DNA of 64,000 nt, taken from contig NZ_KB850072.1 in the NCBI RefSeq assembly GCF_000369525.1, positions 434,001-498,000 on the forward strand. The letters run 5' to 3'. Of this stretch, positions 27,215 through 36,406 are shown in pieces. Position numbers and translations under genes: made by a program. The notes under the pieces are model-generated. The model had not been told where the DNA came from. It worked only from the letters and a program-made list of their open reading frames with translations, and made no database searches. This DNA is from Acinetobacter higginsii. GTDB lineage: Bacteria; Pseudomonadota; Gammaproteobacteria; Pseudomonadales; Moraxellaceae. Position 1 is the stretch's first letter. Every line of letters begins with the position of its first letter.

Positions 27215-28657
27215 TTGAGATCGTTCCTGCTCGCCTGTGGCCTTTTCGCCACAACTCAACTGAGTCACACTGAGGTTTTTTTGCCTGCGCATAGTGCTGG
27301 GCAAACAGAAGTGCCTGAAATTGGCAGCGGTATAGGTTTACTCGATCAACAAAAAGAAAAATTTATTGGCGAAAAAGTCTATCGTGAAGTACATCGTCAA
27401 ATGCCAACGGTGCAAGATGCATGGTTGGAGGATCAGTTCTTGCAGGTCTTTTCAGGTATTTTAAGTCAGACTCAACTTGGTCAACCGATTGGCTTGGTGA
27501 TTATTAAAGATCCTCAAATTAATGCCTTTGCCGTTCCTGGTGGTTTATTTGCATTGAATACAGGTTTGATTACTTCAGCTAAAAATCTGGATGAGATTGC
27601 TGGGGTTATGGCGCATGAGATTGCACACGTTGCACAGCGACACTATAGCCGCTCTCAAGAAGCATTTAAGGGGCAAGGTTTGCTTGCATTGGCGGGGATT
27701 CTTGTTGGGGCTGCCATTGCATCTCAAGCCGATGGCAATGCGGGTGCAGCGGTAATGATGGGGACCCAAGCGGCATTGATGGATAAGCAGTTGAGTTATA
27801 GTCGTAATCAGGAACGTGAAGCGGATCGTATCGGGATGCAGTTTATGTATGCTGCAGGTTATAACCCACAGAGTATGGCAGATTATTTTGAAACCATGCA
27901 TCGTGCCACCAGTCGTGTTAGCTTTTTACCAGACTTCTGGTTTACCCATCCTTTAACCACTGAGCGGATGAGCGAAGCACGTTTACGTGCTAATCAATTA
28001 CCGAAAGTGAAGTCAAAAATTTACGATCTCGATTTTGAAATTTTAAAACTCTATACCTTAGTGGTTTCAAGTCAGGCCACTGAACTTCAATTACAGTCAA
28101 TGGCAAATCAAAAAAATACAGCTGCACAATTGGCATTGAGCAAGTTCTATCTTGAACAAGGTGACTACGCACAAGCACAGGCCAATTTGGATTTAGTAAA
28201 GCCGAAACTCAAGAATCATGTGCTGATTCCTTTGATCCAAACTGATATTTATTTGGGCCAAAATAAGTTAGATCAGGCCTATGCCACAATTAATCCGATT
28301 CAAAAGACCATGCCGGAGAATAGAGCCTTGTCCTATAAGTTGGCGGAAGTTTTGATTCGCCAAGGGCAAGTTGCACAGGCACAAACTTTGGTACAACGCT
28401 TTATCCACAAAAACCAGCGTGATATAGAAGGCTGGCAATTACTGCAACAAGCCACCAATTTAGATAAGAGTTCACCATTACAAGCAGTCAATGTATTGGG
28501 TTATCGTGCAGAGGCAGAGTATTGGTCGGGTTACGAAGAAAATGCAATTAAATCGATGTTACACGCACAACGGTTGGCGAAAGGGAATTTAGCCATGTCA
28601 GCCAAGATTGATGCGCGTTTAAAACAGATGCAAGATGAACGCCGTATGCGACTGTAA
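27215..28657 (+). CDS. BepA-like periplasmic M48 metalloprotease with TPR domain
   Basis: The 480-aa protein starts at TTG 27215 and has an N-terminal signal sequence. The M48 zinc motif HEIAH is at residues 134-138 and the third ligand is E202 in the EREADRIG stretch. A C-terminal TPR region (about 270-470) follows. This is the architecture of BepA (YfgC), which degrades stalled LptD or BamA and helps outer-membrane assembly in the periplasm. TTG is the first in-frame start and GAGAAA precedes it. Confidence 0.85.
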   Translation: MRSFLLACGLFATTQLSHTEVFLPAHSAGQTEVPEIGSGIGLLDQQKEKFIGEKVYREVHRQMPTVQDAWLEDQFLQVFSGILSQTQLGQPIGLVIIKDPQINAFAVPGGLFALNTGLITSAKNLDEIAGVMAHEIAHVAQRHYSRSQEAFKGQGLLALAGILVGAAIASQADGNAGAAVMMGTQAALMDKQLSYSRNQEREADRIGMQFMYAAGYNPQSMADYFETMHRATSRVSFLPDFWFTHPLTTERMSEARLRANQLPKVKSKIYDLDFEILKLYTLVVSSQATELQLQSMANQKNTAAQLALSKFYLEQGDYAQAQANLDLVKPKLKNHVLIPLIQTDIYLGQNKLDQAYATINPIQKTMPENRALSYKLAEVLIRQGQVAQAQTLVQRFIHKNQRDIEGWQLLQQATNLDKSSPLQAVNVLGYRAEAEYWSGYEENAIKSMLHAQRLAKGNLAMSAKIDARLKQMQDERRMRL

Positions 28658-28716
28658 TCGACTTCCTTAGTTGATATTTACTGAGACGTATTCAGTTTAG
28701 AAAGAGTAATAACGAT

Positions 28717-29211
28717 ATGGAAATCAAACTAGAAAAATTTCATAGGCATGACTTTAAGCTTTATTACCAACTGGTTGGAAATGAAAAAGTTATGGCGATG
28801 ATTACAGAAAGAGCGATTCCTGAAGAAGAGGCGATGAAAGATTTTCAGTTGCTTATCGTCAATAATCGATTACATCCGAAATTTGGTCATTTTAAAATAT
28901 TAGATGTGAATACTAATGAATATATAGGCTTAGCGAAATTGGAAATCAAAAACTTGAATGACAATGAGGTTGAGTTGGGGTATATGCTTTTACCAAGTTA
29001 TTGGGGAAAAGGTATAGCTCGTAAAGTTAGTCAACAGCTACTGAGTGATGCCAAAAAGCAAAATTCAATTCATCGGATATTTGCGATTATTGACCCTAAC
29101 AATATCGCATCACGTAAAATTTTAACAAGTCAGGGATTCATTCATACAGCGTTCAAAGATTATGATGGGCTTGCTGGTGAAATACTTGAACTAAAGCAGA
29201 GCCTTATTTAA
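28717..29211 (+). CDS. GNAT-family N-acetyltransferase
   Basis: The 164-aa protein has the acetyl-CoA-binding pattern YMLLPSYWGKGIARKVSQQLL (about residues 91-111) and NIASRKILTSQGF (about 128-140), typical of RimJ/RimL-like GNAT enzymes. The acceptor is unknown. It stands on the plus strand after the BepA-like gene. Confidence 0.8.
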   Translation: MEIKLEKFHRHDFKLYYQLVGNEKVMAMITERAIPEEEAMKDFQLLIVNNRLHPKFGHFKILDVNTNEYIGLAKLEIKNLNDNEVELGYMLLPSYWGKGIARKVSQQLLSDAKKQNSIHRIFAIIDPNNIASRKILTSQGFIHTAFKDYDGLAGEILELKQSLI

Positions 29212-29273
29212 CTTATATCAAACCATAAAACTTAAAGACGACTTATATTTATAAAACTGAGGGGAAAATTGTT

Positions 29274-29639
29274 ATGATCAAAGGGCAATGTTTGTGTGGT
29301 GCTGTGCAGTATCAATATCATGCAGAAATTGAAAACAGCATTTTATGTTATTGCAGTCATTGCCAACAGGCACAAGGTTCAATTGCAGGGTGGAACAGCC
29401 CGATTGAGCAAAGCAAATTTGAGTTAATTTCTGGGCAAGAGCAACTGAAAGAATATTTTCATACAGTTAACAAGGCGCGTGTATTTTGTCAAAATTGTGC
29501 CAGTCCGCTCTATTCTTATCGAAAGGATTTGCCTGATGTAATTCGTTTACGCCTAGGCACTGTGACAGAAGGTAATATACCCGCACCGAAGGAAGAATTT
29601 TTTCTGGAGCATAAACCAAAATTTATTGAATTAAGATAA
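29274..29639 (+). CDS. GFA (CENP-V/GFA) family zinc protein
   Basis: The 121-aa protein has the cysteine pattern of the glutathione-dependent formaldehyde-activating enzyme fold: CLCGAVQY (C-x-C), CYCSHCQQAQGS (C-x-C-x2-C) and FCQNCASPL (C-x2-C). These bind two zinc ions. The biochemical role of most family members is unproven. Confidence 0.85.
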   Translation: MIKGQCLCGAVQYQYHAEIENSILCYCSHCQQAQGSIAGWNSPIEQSKFELISGQEQLKEYFHTVNKARVFCQNCASPLYSYRKDLPDVIRLRLGTVTEGNIPAPKEEFFLEHKPKFIELR

Positions 29640-29679
29640 GATGACGTGCGTAAGCAATTGCTGAGAAGTTAGAACATTT

Positions 29680-30039
29680 ATGAAGAAAATTTTAGTTTTT
29701 ATTTTTGCGATCAGCAGTGTGGGGATCAGCTCAGCAGCATCGATTGAGCAATATGCAAACTCAGTGGATAAAATTCGTGGTGTATATGCACAGGATATCC
29801 GCAGCTTTTTACGGAGTCTGAATCCACAAACGTCACAATTTACGCCTGAGCAGCAAGCAAAGTACTGTCAGATTAATCAGCGTTATATTCAGGATATGTC
29901 TGATGCGATTGAACAAAATCGTTCATCATTACCAACGCAATATGCCAACATGAGCAAGCAGGATTTAATCAAGCAGGTGGTTGAATCAAAAGAAATGCAA
30001 ATGCTTGCGAAATATAATGTTCAGTGTGATTTTAAATAA
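29680..30039 (+). CDS. small exported hypothetical protein
   Basis: The 119-aa protein has a signal peptide (KKILVFIFAISSVGISSAA) and a helical mature part with two cysteines (in AKYCQINQ and VQCDFK) that could form a disulfide bridge. No family is recognised. The next ORF starts one base after its stop, which suggests co-translation. Confidence 0.65.
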   Translation: MKKILVFIFAISSVGISSAASIEQYANSVDKIRGVYAQDIRSFLRSLNPQTSQFTPEQQAKYCQINQRYIQDMSDAIEQNRSSLPTQYANMSKQDLIKQVVESKEMQMLAKYNVQCDFK

Positions 30040-30040
30040 T

Positions 30041-30424
30041 ATGGTGATATCAGAACAGCTTGAAAATATTTTTACAGAAGAAATTGTATTTAAAGATGTA
30101 AGAGGCCACTTGGTGGGTTTCTTAAAAGAATCAAAAGCGAAAACTATCGTTTTAAATTATGATGATGTGGGCGAAAAAGTCACAAATAAGAGTTGTATAG
30201 ATGAAATAGATTTTAAGATTGAAGCGATTGTTTACCAAAATAATTGTCTACTTGGATATAGTACTGTCAGAATATATGTAGCTTTAGGTGAATGTCATAT
30301 AGAAAAAGCGAGTGGAGTCGTATCTTCAGAATTGGGAAATTTAATTTTGTATTATAGTATGGACAGCGTAGAAGAAGGCGAAATATACGCATATTCTTCA
30401 GATCTTATTTATCAGTCTACTTAA
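30041..30424 (+). CDS. hypothetical protein coupled to the preceding gene
   Basis: ATG 30041 lies one base after the TAA of the exported protein gene and gives 127 aa. The product is soluble with alternating beta-like stretches (EEIVFKDVRGHLVGFLKE, TIVLNYDDVG, STVRIYVALGECHIE) and no signal peptide. No family is recognised. A longer frame starting at 29981 overlaps the previous gene and is not preferred. Confidence 0.6.
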   Translation: MVISEQLENIFTEEIVFKDVRGHLVGFLKESKAKTIVLNYDDVGEKVTNKSCIDEIDFKIEAIVYQNNCLLGYSTVRIYVALGECHIEKASGVVSSELGNLILYYSMDSVEEGEIYAYSSDLIYQST

Positions 30425-30513
30425 ATTTGCTGATCTGTAAGTAAATATAAATAGATCTAGTAAGACAAAAAAGTGTTTGGAACTAACACAAAAGTAAGCA
30501 TTAAAATTTTGGC

Positions 30514-30960
30514 TTAGCTTAATTTTGCTTTAATTTTAGCAGATACTTGTGCAGGATCGGCACGCCCGGCTATGATCGGACGTAGAGAATTCATCACCTT
30601 ACCCATATCTTTCATGCTAGTAGCTTCTTGAGCAGCAATCGTTTGCTCAATGATGGAATCAAGTTCTTCCTCAGTCATAGCTGCTGGTAGAAATTGAGAA
30701 ATAACCTCAACTTCGGCTTGTTCCTTACTAGCTAAATCATCTCGACCAGCGCCAGAAAAGGCCTTGATCGATTCTTTACGTTGTTTAATTTGCTTTTCAA
30801 TGACCGCAAGAACCTGAGCATCGTCAAGCTCAATGCGCTCATCGACTTCGATTTGCTTAATTGCTGCTTGTACACCACGAATAACCGTTACTGTTGCCAT
30901 ATCTTTGGCACGCATTGAATTTTTTAACACGTCAGTAATTTGGTTTTTTAAAGTATTCAT
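30514..30960 (-). CDS. GatB/YqeY domain protein
   Basis: From ATG 30960 the protein is 148 aa, the usual YqeY length. The helical tRNA-amidotransferase-related domain shows ALIEK-like helices, IEVDERIELDDAQVLAVIEKQIKQRKESI and the C-terminal GRADPAQVSAKIKAKL. The gene follows rpsU on the same strand by 29 bp, the common rpsU-yqeY pair. Function is unclear; it may bind tRNA or mischarged tRNA. A TTG at 30978 would give a six-residue extension. Confidence 0.9.
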   Translation of the reverse strand: MNTLKNQITDVLKNSMRAKDMATVTVIRGVQAAIKQIEVDERIELDDAQVLAVIEKQIKQRKESIKAFSGAGRDDLASKEQAEVEVISQFLPAAMTEEELDSIIEQTIAAQEATSMKDMGKVMNSLRPIIAGRADPAQVSAKIKAKLS

Positions 30961-30989
30961 AGTCTCTTCAGCAGTCAATCACAAATTAA

Positions 30990-31205
30990 TTAGTAAAGGC
31001 GAGTAGTACGTACAGATTCGCGAGTCAATTTCTTTTGATAACGCTTAACTGCAGCAGCTTTTTTGCGCTTACGTTCTTGAGTTGGTTTCTCATAGAATTC
31101 GCGCTTACGAACGTCAGCTAAAACACCCGCTTTTTCGCATGAACGTTTGAAACGACGGATAGCTACGTCTACTGGTTCGCCTTCTTTCAACTTAACTTGT
31201 GGCAT
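30990..31205 (-). CDS. rpsU: 30S ribosomal protein S21
   Basis: The 71-aa basic protein, [20 protein letters not shown] at the N-terminus and [18 protein letters not shown] at the end, is the typical bS21. It helps initiation complexes pair mRNA with 16S rRNA. It is divergent from tsaD, a conserved arrangement in gammaproteobacteria. Confidence 0.98.
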   Translation of the reverse strand: MPQVKLKEGEPVDVAIRRFKRSCEKAGVLADVRKREFYEKPTQERKRKKAAAVKRYQKKLTRESVRTTRLY

Positions 31206-31273
31206 GTAAAATCCTCTAAGATGATGGATAAGATCTAACGCACTATTGCACTAGATCGCAAGTGAAGGTCAGT

Positions 31274-31311
31274 ATTTTACTCATTTACAACTCAGATCAC
31301 AAGTCTATAAT
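31274..31311. promoter_or_regulatory. overlapping divergent promoters for rpsU and tsaD
   Basis: On the minus strand, TTGTGA (31302-31297) and TAAAAT (31279-31274) are spaced 17 bp and point to rpsU. On the plus strand, TTTACA (31284-31289) and TATAAT (31306-31311) are spaced 16 bp and point to tsaD. The two promoters overlap, so polymerase binding may be mutually exclusive. Confidence 0.65.
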
Positions 31312-31350
31312 AGCTCAGATATTACTTTTGATCGTTGTAAAGGCAGTTTA

Positions 31351-32358
31351 ATGATTGTTTTGGGCTTAGAAACTTCGTGTGATGAAACTGGGTTAGCACT
31401 CTATGATAGCGAGCTCGGCTTACGTGGACAGGTTCTATATAGCCAGATTAAATTGCATGCCGAATATGGTGGCGTCGTTCCTGAATTGGCTTCACGTGAC
31501 CATGTTCGCAAGATGATTCCTTTGATTAATCAACTGCTTGAGCAAAGTGGTGTCAAAAAACAAGAAATTGATGCAGTTGCCTATACTCGTGGTCCTGGAC
31601 TGATGGGCGCACTAATGACAGGTGCTTTATTTGGCCGCAGTTTGGCATTTGCATTTAATAAACCTGCGATTGGTGTGCATCATATGGAAGGTCATATGCT
31701 TGCACCATTACTTTCGGAAACTCCACCGGAATTTCCGTTTGTGGCTTTATTGGTTTCAGGTGGGCATACTCAATTAATGGCGGCCTATGGCATCGGTCAA
31801 TATGAATTGCTTGGTGAATCGATTGACGATGCAGCGGGTGAAGCCTTTGATAAAGTCGCAAAAATGATGAAGCTGCCTTATCCGGGCGGTCCAAATATTG
31901 CGAAGTTAGCCTTGCAAGGTGATGCAAAAGCATTTGAATTCCCAAGACCAATATTGCATCAAGGTTTGGATTTTTCTTTTAGTGGTCTTAAAACTGCAGT
32001 TTCAGTACAACTGAAAAAGTTAGGTGAAGAAAATCGTGATGCGGATGTGGCTGCATCTTTCCAAGAGGCAGTTGTAGATACACTCGCTAAAAAATCAGTG
32101 AAAGCTTTAAAACAAACGGGTTTAAAACGTTTGGTGATTGCTGGCGGTGTCAGTGCAAATCTGCGTTTGCGTGAACAATTAGAAACTTCACTGGCAAAGA
32201 TCAAGGCACATGTTTATTATGCCGAGCCCGCATTGTGCACAGACAATGGCGCCATGATTGCCTTTGCTGGATATCAACGTTTAAAAGCAGGGCAACATGA
32301 TGGTTTGGCGGTGACGACAACACCAAGATGGCCAATGACTGAGTTACAACCAACCTAA
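31351..32358 (+). CDS. tsaD: tRNA N6-adenosine threonylcarbamoyltransferase
   Basis: The 335-aa ASKHA-fold protein starts [12 protein letters not shown] and contains the metal-binding motif [12 protein letters not shown] (about residues 110-121), LVSGGHTQL and [10 protein letters not shown]. These are the hallmarks of TsaD. It completes t6A37 synthesis on tRNAs reading ANN codons, together with TsaB and TsaE. It is divergent from rpsU with overlapping promoters. Confidence 0.98.
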   Translation: MIVLGLETSCDETGLALYDSELGLRGQVLYSQIKLHAEYGGVVPELASRDHVRKMIPLINQLLEQSGVKKQEIDAVAYTRGPGLMGALMTGALFGRSLAFAFNKPAIGVHHMEGHMLAPLLSETPPEFPFVALLVSGGHTQLMAAYGIGQYELLGESIDDAAGEAFDKVAKMMKLPYPGGPNIAKLALQGDAKAFEFPRPILHQGLDFSFSGLKTAVSVQLKKLGEENRDADVAASFQEAVVDTLAKKSVKALKQTGLKRLVIAGGVSANLRLREQLETSLAKIKAHVYYAEPALCTDNGAMIAFAGYQRLKAGQHDGLAVTTTPRWPMTELQPT

Positions 32359-32372
32359 ATGCAACGCATTCT

Positions 32373-32407
32373 TCTAAATTGATCCTTAGATTATGGATCA
32401 ATTTAGA
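32373..32407 (+). terminator. hairpin after tsaD
   Basis: A 13-bp perfect stem (arms 32373-32385 and 32395-32407; core AATTGATCC/GGATCAATT) closes on a 9-base loop. No long T-run follows, so termination or mRNA protection are both possible. Confidence 0.55.
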
Positions 32408-32539
32408 CCATTCTTATATTTAAAAATCAAATTCTTGATTTATGTACATGGCAAAGAGTTAAAGTCGACGCTATCGTATTAGAGTATTGGATAAATTATT
32501 TATTTTTGATGAGCTAAAACTCATTGTGGAGTACAAAAG

Positions 32540-33043
32540 TTGAAAATTTCTTATATTTTTACATGTGGCCGATTAGAGTCTTTATTTAAGATTCTCTGCC
32601 TCACTCAACAAGGTGAGAAAAAGGTCGAGTCAAAAGAAAAAGTCGTTGAACAATATAGAAAAGATATCGCTTTAGGGCGTCCTTTTGAAGAAACTGAACT
32701 TTATCAAATAATTGAAAAAAGTGAAGAAAAAATTGTCATTAATCGCTTGAGCAATATTCTTCGAGAAAAACCTACTCAGCAGAAGAGTAGCTTTGATGCA
32801 GACGAATATAAGACAGGTGCATGGTCTGAGTTTAGTGATTATAAGCTGGCAGTTCGATTTTCAAATGCGAAAACTGAGTTAAGTGAAAAACACTTTGCGA
32901 AAACTGGTGAATACATGACCAGTCGTGGTGTCGCAAAATTGACAGGTTTCAATCCAAGCAACATTAAGAATATGTTGCATCATAAAAGAAGTGTAGTGAG
33001 AAAAATGCTCACCACATTGGAAAAATTAGCCAGAGAGTATTGA
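32540..33043 (+). CDS. hypothetical protein with a possible DNA-binding C-terminus
   Basis: The 167-aa product starts at TTG 32540, preceded by GGAG at good spacing. The first 60 residues are charged. The C-terminal part (about 125-165: YMTSRGVAKLTGFNPSNIKNMLHHKRSVVRKML) resembles a helix-turn-helix. No family is recognised. It is closed by the terminator at 33062, which supports it as a gene. Confidence 0.55.
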   Translation: MKISYIFTCGRLESLFKILCLTQQGEKKVESKEKVVEQYRKDIALGRPFEETELYQIIEKSEEKIVINRLSNILREKPTQQKSSFDADEYKTGAWSEFSDYKLAVRFSNAKTELSEKHFAKTGEYMTSRGVAKLTGFNPSNIKNMLHHKRSVVRKMLTTLEKLAREY

Positions 33044-33061
33044 TCTTTAAATCTTGAAATG

Positions 33062-33094
33062 GATGCAGAGGAAATCTATTGCTCTGCATCTTTT
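33062..33094 (+). terminator. intrinsic terminator
   Basis: GATGCAGAG (33062-33070) and CTCTGCATC (33082-33090) form a perfect stem followed by TTTT. Confidence 0.85.
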
Positions 33095-33167
33095 ATAATT
33101 AATATTTTAATTATCAAATAATTATATTGTATTTTTTTAATAATATATAAATAAAAAGGAGTGAATC

Positions 33168-33491
33168 ATGTGGGTGGTTAAAGCAGCCAATGGCTGTGCA
33201 TGGTTAAGTATTCTGCTTATTATTGCGGCTACAGGCTTTTCAATCTATGTTCTCAGTATTCCATGTACAACGGATCGAATCTGTGAAATGCCCCCAATTC
33301 ATTTATTCTTTTTTTTGGTACTGTTGGTCTCGACTGTTTGTAATCTTATTGGCATGGTACTGTCTGCGATAGCAAAGGATGGCGAGCAACCCGTTAAAGA
33401 ATCAGCAAAAGCAGCATTGTTCTTTAACGGGAAAGTGATTGCATTTAACTTGGTATGTACAATATTCCTACTTTTTATTTTAATGGTCTAG
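33168..33491 (+). CDS. small inner-membrane hypothetical protein
   Basis: The 107-aa protein has three hydrophobic segments (about residues 9-30, 44-66 and 88-107). The loop between the first two carries IPCTTDRICEMPP with two cysteines. AAGGAG precedes the ATG. No family is recognised. It is convergent with the exporter gene (8-bp gap). Confidence 0.65.
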   Translation: MWVVKAANGCAWLSILLIIAATGFSIYVLSIPCTTDRICEMPPIHLFFFLVLLVSTVCNLIGMVLSAIAKDGEQPVKESAKAALFFNGKVIAFNLVCTIFLLFILMV

Positions 33492-33499
33492 AACATCTT

Positions 33500-34426
33500 T
33501 TAGCTGATTTGTTTTGAACGATCTGCTTTTGACAATACTGCCAGACAAACAAAAATCAAAGCCATTCCAATCCAACCAATCGGGGCGAGTTGTTCACCGA
33601 CTAATAATACTGCAAACAAAGCGGCAACCAGTGGTTCAAACAAGGTCAGTGTGGTCGCGGTACTGGCTGAAATGGTCTTTAAAGCATAGCCAAATAACAG
33701 ATAACCGAGAAACATCGGGATCAGCATCATATAGCCCACAACATACAAATTCACAGGTTCATCAAACAGGTTTGAACCCGTAAAAAATAATGTCGGTAGT
33801 AAGATTAAAGCACCAAAACCAAAAATTAATCCCATAGATGCTTTTGAGTCGACACCACGATCAATCATCTTTTTTGCAGCCCAAGAATATAACGAATAGG
33901 TTAGGGCTGCGATCAGTCCAAGAATAATGCCAATGCTTTTTTGGTCTGCCGCAATCGTTTGTGCAGATGCTTGGGAGTGTGACTCTCCTAGAGAGAGCAG
34001 CAAGACACCAGCGACGCCAAAGATAAAGCTGATAAACCACTTGCCAGACAGTGCTTTTTTATCAAAGAACTTCTCCAGTATTGCCGTAAATAAAGGGGCT
34101 GATCCGATTGAAACTACTGTACCAATGGTAATCCCTGCCATACGCATCGACGAATAGAAAGCCAGTGGATAAATCGCAACCGAGACCATGCCAATCAACA
34201 ATAATGGATAGTAAGAGCGAATTTGAGGTAAATGACTGCGGATATTTTTATGGGCCAATAAAGCTTGTAATAAACCACCGCCGCCCATTGCAATTGCGCC
34301 AATCGCTAAGGGACTTAGATTTGGAGCATAAGAAGCGGCTGTGCCTGTCGTTCCCCATAAAATAGAGGCAATGAGGACGGCAATAAAACCAGAATGAGCA
34401 CTGAGGCGAAAAGAGGTGCTACTCAC
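33500..34426 (-). CDS. EamA-family drug/metabolite exporter
   Basis: The 308-aa protein has about ten hydrophobic segments arranged as two EamA repeats (SILWGTTGTAASYAPNLSPL near the start; LTLFEPLVAALFAVLLVGEQL near the end), the layout of DMT-superfamily exporters. It likely exports amino acids or another metabolite. It overlaps the upstream TetR gene by 4 bp, so it is probably in a TetR-controlled operon. Confidence 0.9.
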   Translation of the reverse strand: MSSTSFRLSAHSGFIAVLIASILWGTTGTAASYAPNLSPLAIGAIAMGGGGLLQALLAHKNIRSHLPQIRSYYPLLLIGMVSVAIYPLAFYSSMRMAGITIGTVVSIGSAPLFTAILEKFFDKKALSGKWFISFIFGVAGVLLLSLGESHSQASAQTIAADQKSIGIILGLIAALTYSLYSWAAKKMIDRGVDSKASMGLIFGFGALILLPTLFFTGSNLFDEPVNLYVVGYMMLIPMFLGYLLFGYALKTISASTATTLTLFEPLVAALFAVLLVGEQLAPIGWIGMALIFVCLAVLSKADRSKQIS

Positions 34427-35001
34427 TTTGAAACCTCTTGCGCTAATAGGCTCTGAACTATTTGTTTTGCAGCAAATACTTTGTCACTTGAACTTTCTAA
34501 ACCGGCACGGGCAATCGAACCCTCCAAGATAAATGAAATCAGTAGTGCCAGTTCTTTGACTCGTTGTGGGTTGGTGCTGAGCTGCTGTAAATGACCCGCT
34601 AAAATCGCTTCAATTTCATCTTTATGCTGTTTAACCGCCAAACGTTCAGGACTATGTGCAGGGAATTCTGCGGCTGCATTGAGTAGGCCACAACCACGAA
34701 AGCCTTTTTCATAAGCAAATTCTGCGTGATCCTGATAAGCATCAAAAACCGCCAAAATACCGTCAATCGGGGTTTGGATTTGAGCTTTTCTCTTTTCATA
34801 TAAATCCAGCCATTCTTGATGGCGAGCTTCGATGTAGCAGGTGATCAGATCTGATTTGGTGGCAAAATTATTGTACAGCGACATTTTTGCCACATTGGCT
34901 TTCTCTGTAATGCTATTGATGCCTGTATTGCTAATGCCATCGTTATAAAACAATGTAGAAGCTGCATCCAAGATTTTTTGTTTTGCTGATTTAGTGTTCA
35001 T
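34423..35001 (-). CDS. TetR-family transcriptional regulator of the EamA exporter operon
   Basis: The 192-aa protein has the TetR helix-turn-helix (about residues 8-55; GISNTGINSITEKANVAKMSLYNNFATKSDLI) and a C-terminal ligand/dimer domain. The stop overlaps the exporter ATG by 4 bp. It is probably an autorepressor of the pair. No clear operator is visible upstream of 35001. Confidence 0.92.
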   Translation of the reverse strand: MNTKSAKQKILDAASTLFYNDGISNTGINSITEKANVAKMSLYNNFATKSDLITCYIEARHQEWLDLYEKRKAQIQTPIDGILAVFDAYQDHAEFAYEKGFRGCGLLNAAAEFPAHSPERLAVKQHKDEIEAILAGHLQQLSTNPQRVKELALLISFILEGSIARAGLESSSDKVFAAKQIVQSLLAQEVSK

Positions 35002-35147
35002 AGTAAAAAATTATTTATGTATACCGATCTACCTAATTTTATTGAAAAGTAAATTATTTGCAAGGGGAAATTGGAATTTCATTGAATTTAGATGAACAGG
35101 ATGGCATCGATTAAAACGCTGACATTACGCTTTAATCGATAGATGGA

Positions 35148-35690
35148 TTATTCAATATTTTTCTTACTGTGGATAAAAGCCAATCCATACACAGGCCATT
35201 TCTTCTCGGATTTAAGGTTATTGACCAACCATGCCACCATGACGAGTGCAATAGAGCCTAATAACACGGGGAAAAATAAGAAACTCCATTGGTATTGAAT
35301 GGTATTGGCTGTTAGCAAGATCACCAATGGATTTGCGCCAGCAGGTGGATGAACACAACGCAGAAGTTGCATGGCTGCGATGGCACAACCGACAGAAAGC
35401 GCAATGCTCAAAGCTGATGTACCAAAAACTTTAAGAAACAGTAAGCCAATAAATGCTGAGACAAAATGTCCCAAAATTACATTGCGAGGTTGAGCCAAAG
35501 GCGATTGCGATACGGCATATAAGATGACACAGGTTGCGCCAAAAGGAGCCATGATAAATAGATTGTGGGTGAATTTACTGAGCAGGATTAAGATCAAGAT
35601 GCTTAAGGTGCCGCCAATTAAACTTCTTATAATATCAATGGATTGGGGTAAGGGAGCAAGATGTTCTCTACCGTTGAATAAAGATAACAT
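35148..35690 (-). CDS. HPP-family membrane protein
   Basis: The 180-aa protein has four or five membrane segments and the family signature VHPPAGANPLV (about residues 114-124). HPP proteins in cyanobacteria have been linked to nitrite transport; their role in Acinetobacter is unknown. It is divergent from a TetR gene with a 24-bp palindrome between them, so it is the likely target of that regulator. Confidence 0.88.
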   Translation of the reverse strand: MLSLFNGREHLAPLPQSIDIIRSLIGGTLSILILILLSKFTHNLFIMAPFGATCVILYAVSQSPLAQPRNVILGHFVSAFIGLLFLKVFGTSALSIALSVGCAIAAMQLLRCVHPPAGANPLVILLTANTIQYQWSFLFFPVLLGSIALVMVAWLVNNLKSEKKWPVYGLAFIHSKKNIE

Positions 35691-35740
35691 GGTGATCTCA
35701 CGACTGGGTTGCTTTATGGCGATAATAGAACTAAAATTAT

Positions 35741-35764
35741 AAATAGTACAGATCTGTACTATTT
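35741..35764. promoter_or_regulatory. perfect 24-bp palindromic operator of the TetR regulator
   Basis: The arms 35741-35752 and 35753-35764 are exact reverse complements around AGTACAGATCTGTACT. The site is 17 bp before the TetR ATG and 51 bp before the HPP ATG, as expected for a repressor that controls itself and its divergent neighbour. Confidence 0.8.
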
Positions 35765-35781
35765 TAAATGAGTAAATCTTT

Positions 35782-36342
35782 ATGTCGAAGTCTGCTGATA
35801 AAATTTTGCATACCGCAGAAAAATTATTTTATGGAAATAGTTTTGTTGGTGTCGGGGTCGACCTTATTCGAGATGAATCTGGCTGTTCAAAAACCACGAT
35901 GTACACCTATTTCAAAAACAAAAATCAATTGGTGAAGTCAGTCTTAGAAGCACGTGATGAAAAGTTTAGGCAGCGTCTATTGGATTATGTGGCGGAGGCA
36001 ACAGGGCGAGAGGCATTGAACAGGTTGATCGATTGGCACTTATTATGGTTTCAAGAAGATAACTTTAAAGGATGTTTATTCGTCAGAGCTGTGGCTGAGT
36101 CGCATTTGGGTGATCAAGACATCATCTCTGTGTCTAAAGAACATAAAGTTTGGATTAGAAACTTGATTACGGAATATTTGCAATCTTATTCAAAAACAGA
36201 GATGTTGGTTGAAGTGACGTATACGCTGATTGAAGGGCTCATTAGCCGATTCTTGGTCGAAGGTTATGATGCAAAGGTGGCAGCCGAGATCAAGGATTCA
36301 ATTAACCAATTGATTGATACTTTGAACCCTCAGAGCAACTAG
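35782..36342 (+). CDS. TetR-family transcriptional regulator
   Basis: The 186-aa protein has the TetR helix-turn-helix (about residues 8-52; VGVGVDLIRDESGCSKTTMYTYFKNKNQLV) and a C-terminal domain with a cysteine in the FKGCLFVRA segment. That motif is typical of the subgroup that also includes the other TetR here (RGCGLLNAA). The palindrome at 35741-35764 lies just upstream. Control of the divergent HPP gene is inferred. Confidence 0.92.
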   Translation: MSKSADKILHTAEKLFYGNSFVGVGVDLIRDESGCSKTTMYTYFKNKNQLVKSVLEARDEKFRQRLLDYVAEATGREALNRLIDWHLLWFQEDNFKGCLFVRAVAESHLGDQDIISVSKEHKVWIRNLITEYLQSYSKTEMLVEVTYTLIEGLISRFLVEGYDAKVAAEIKDSINQLIDTLNPQSN

Positions 36343-36406
36343 ATTGCAAAGGGAAATGATGAGCCTTTGACGTTTTAGCAAAGACTCATCAACGTGTTCA
36401 GTTTAT

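Noticed and set aside
29981..30040. Longer start for the ORF at 30041
   Set aside because: It overlaps the end of the exported protein gene in another frame; ATG 30041 gives a neat coupled start.
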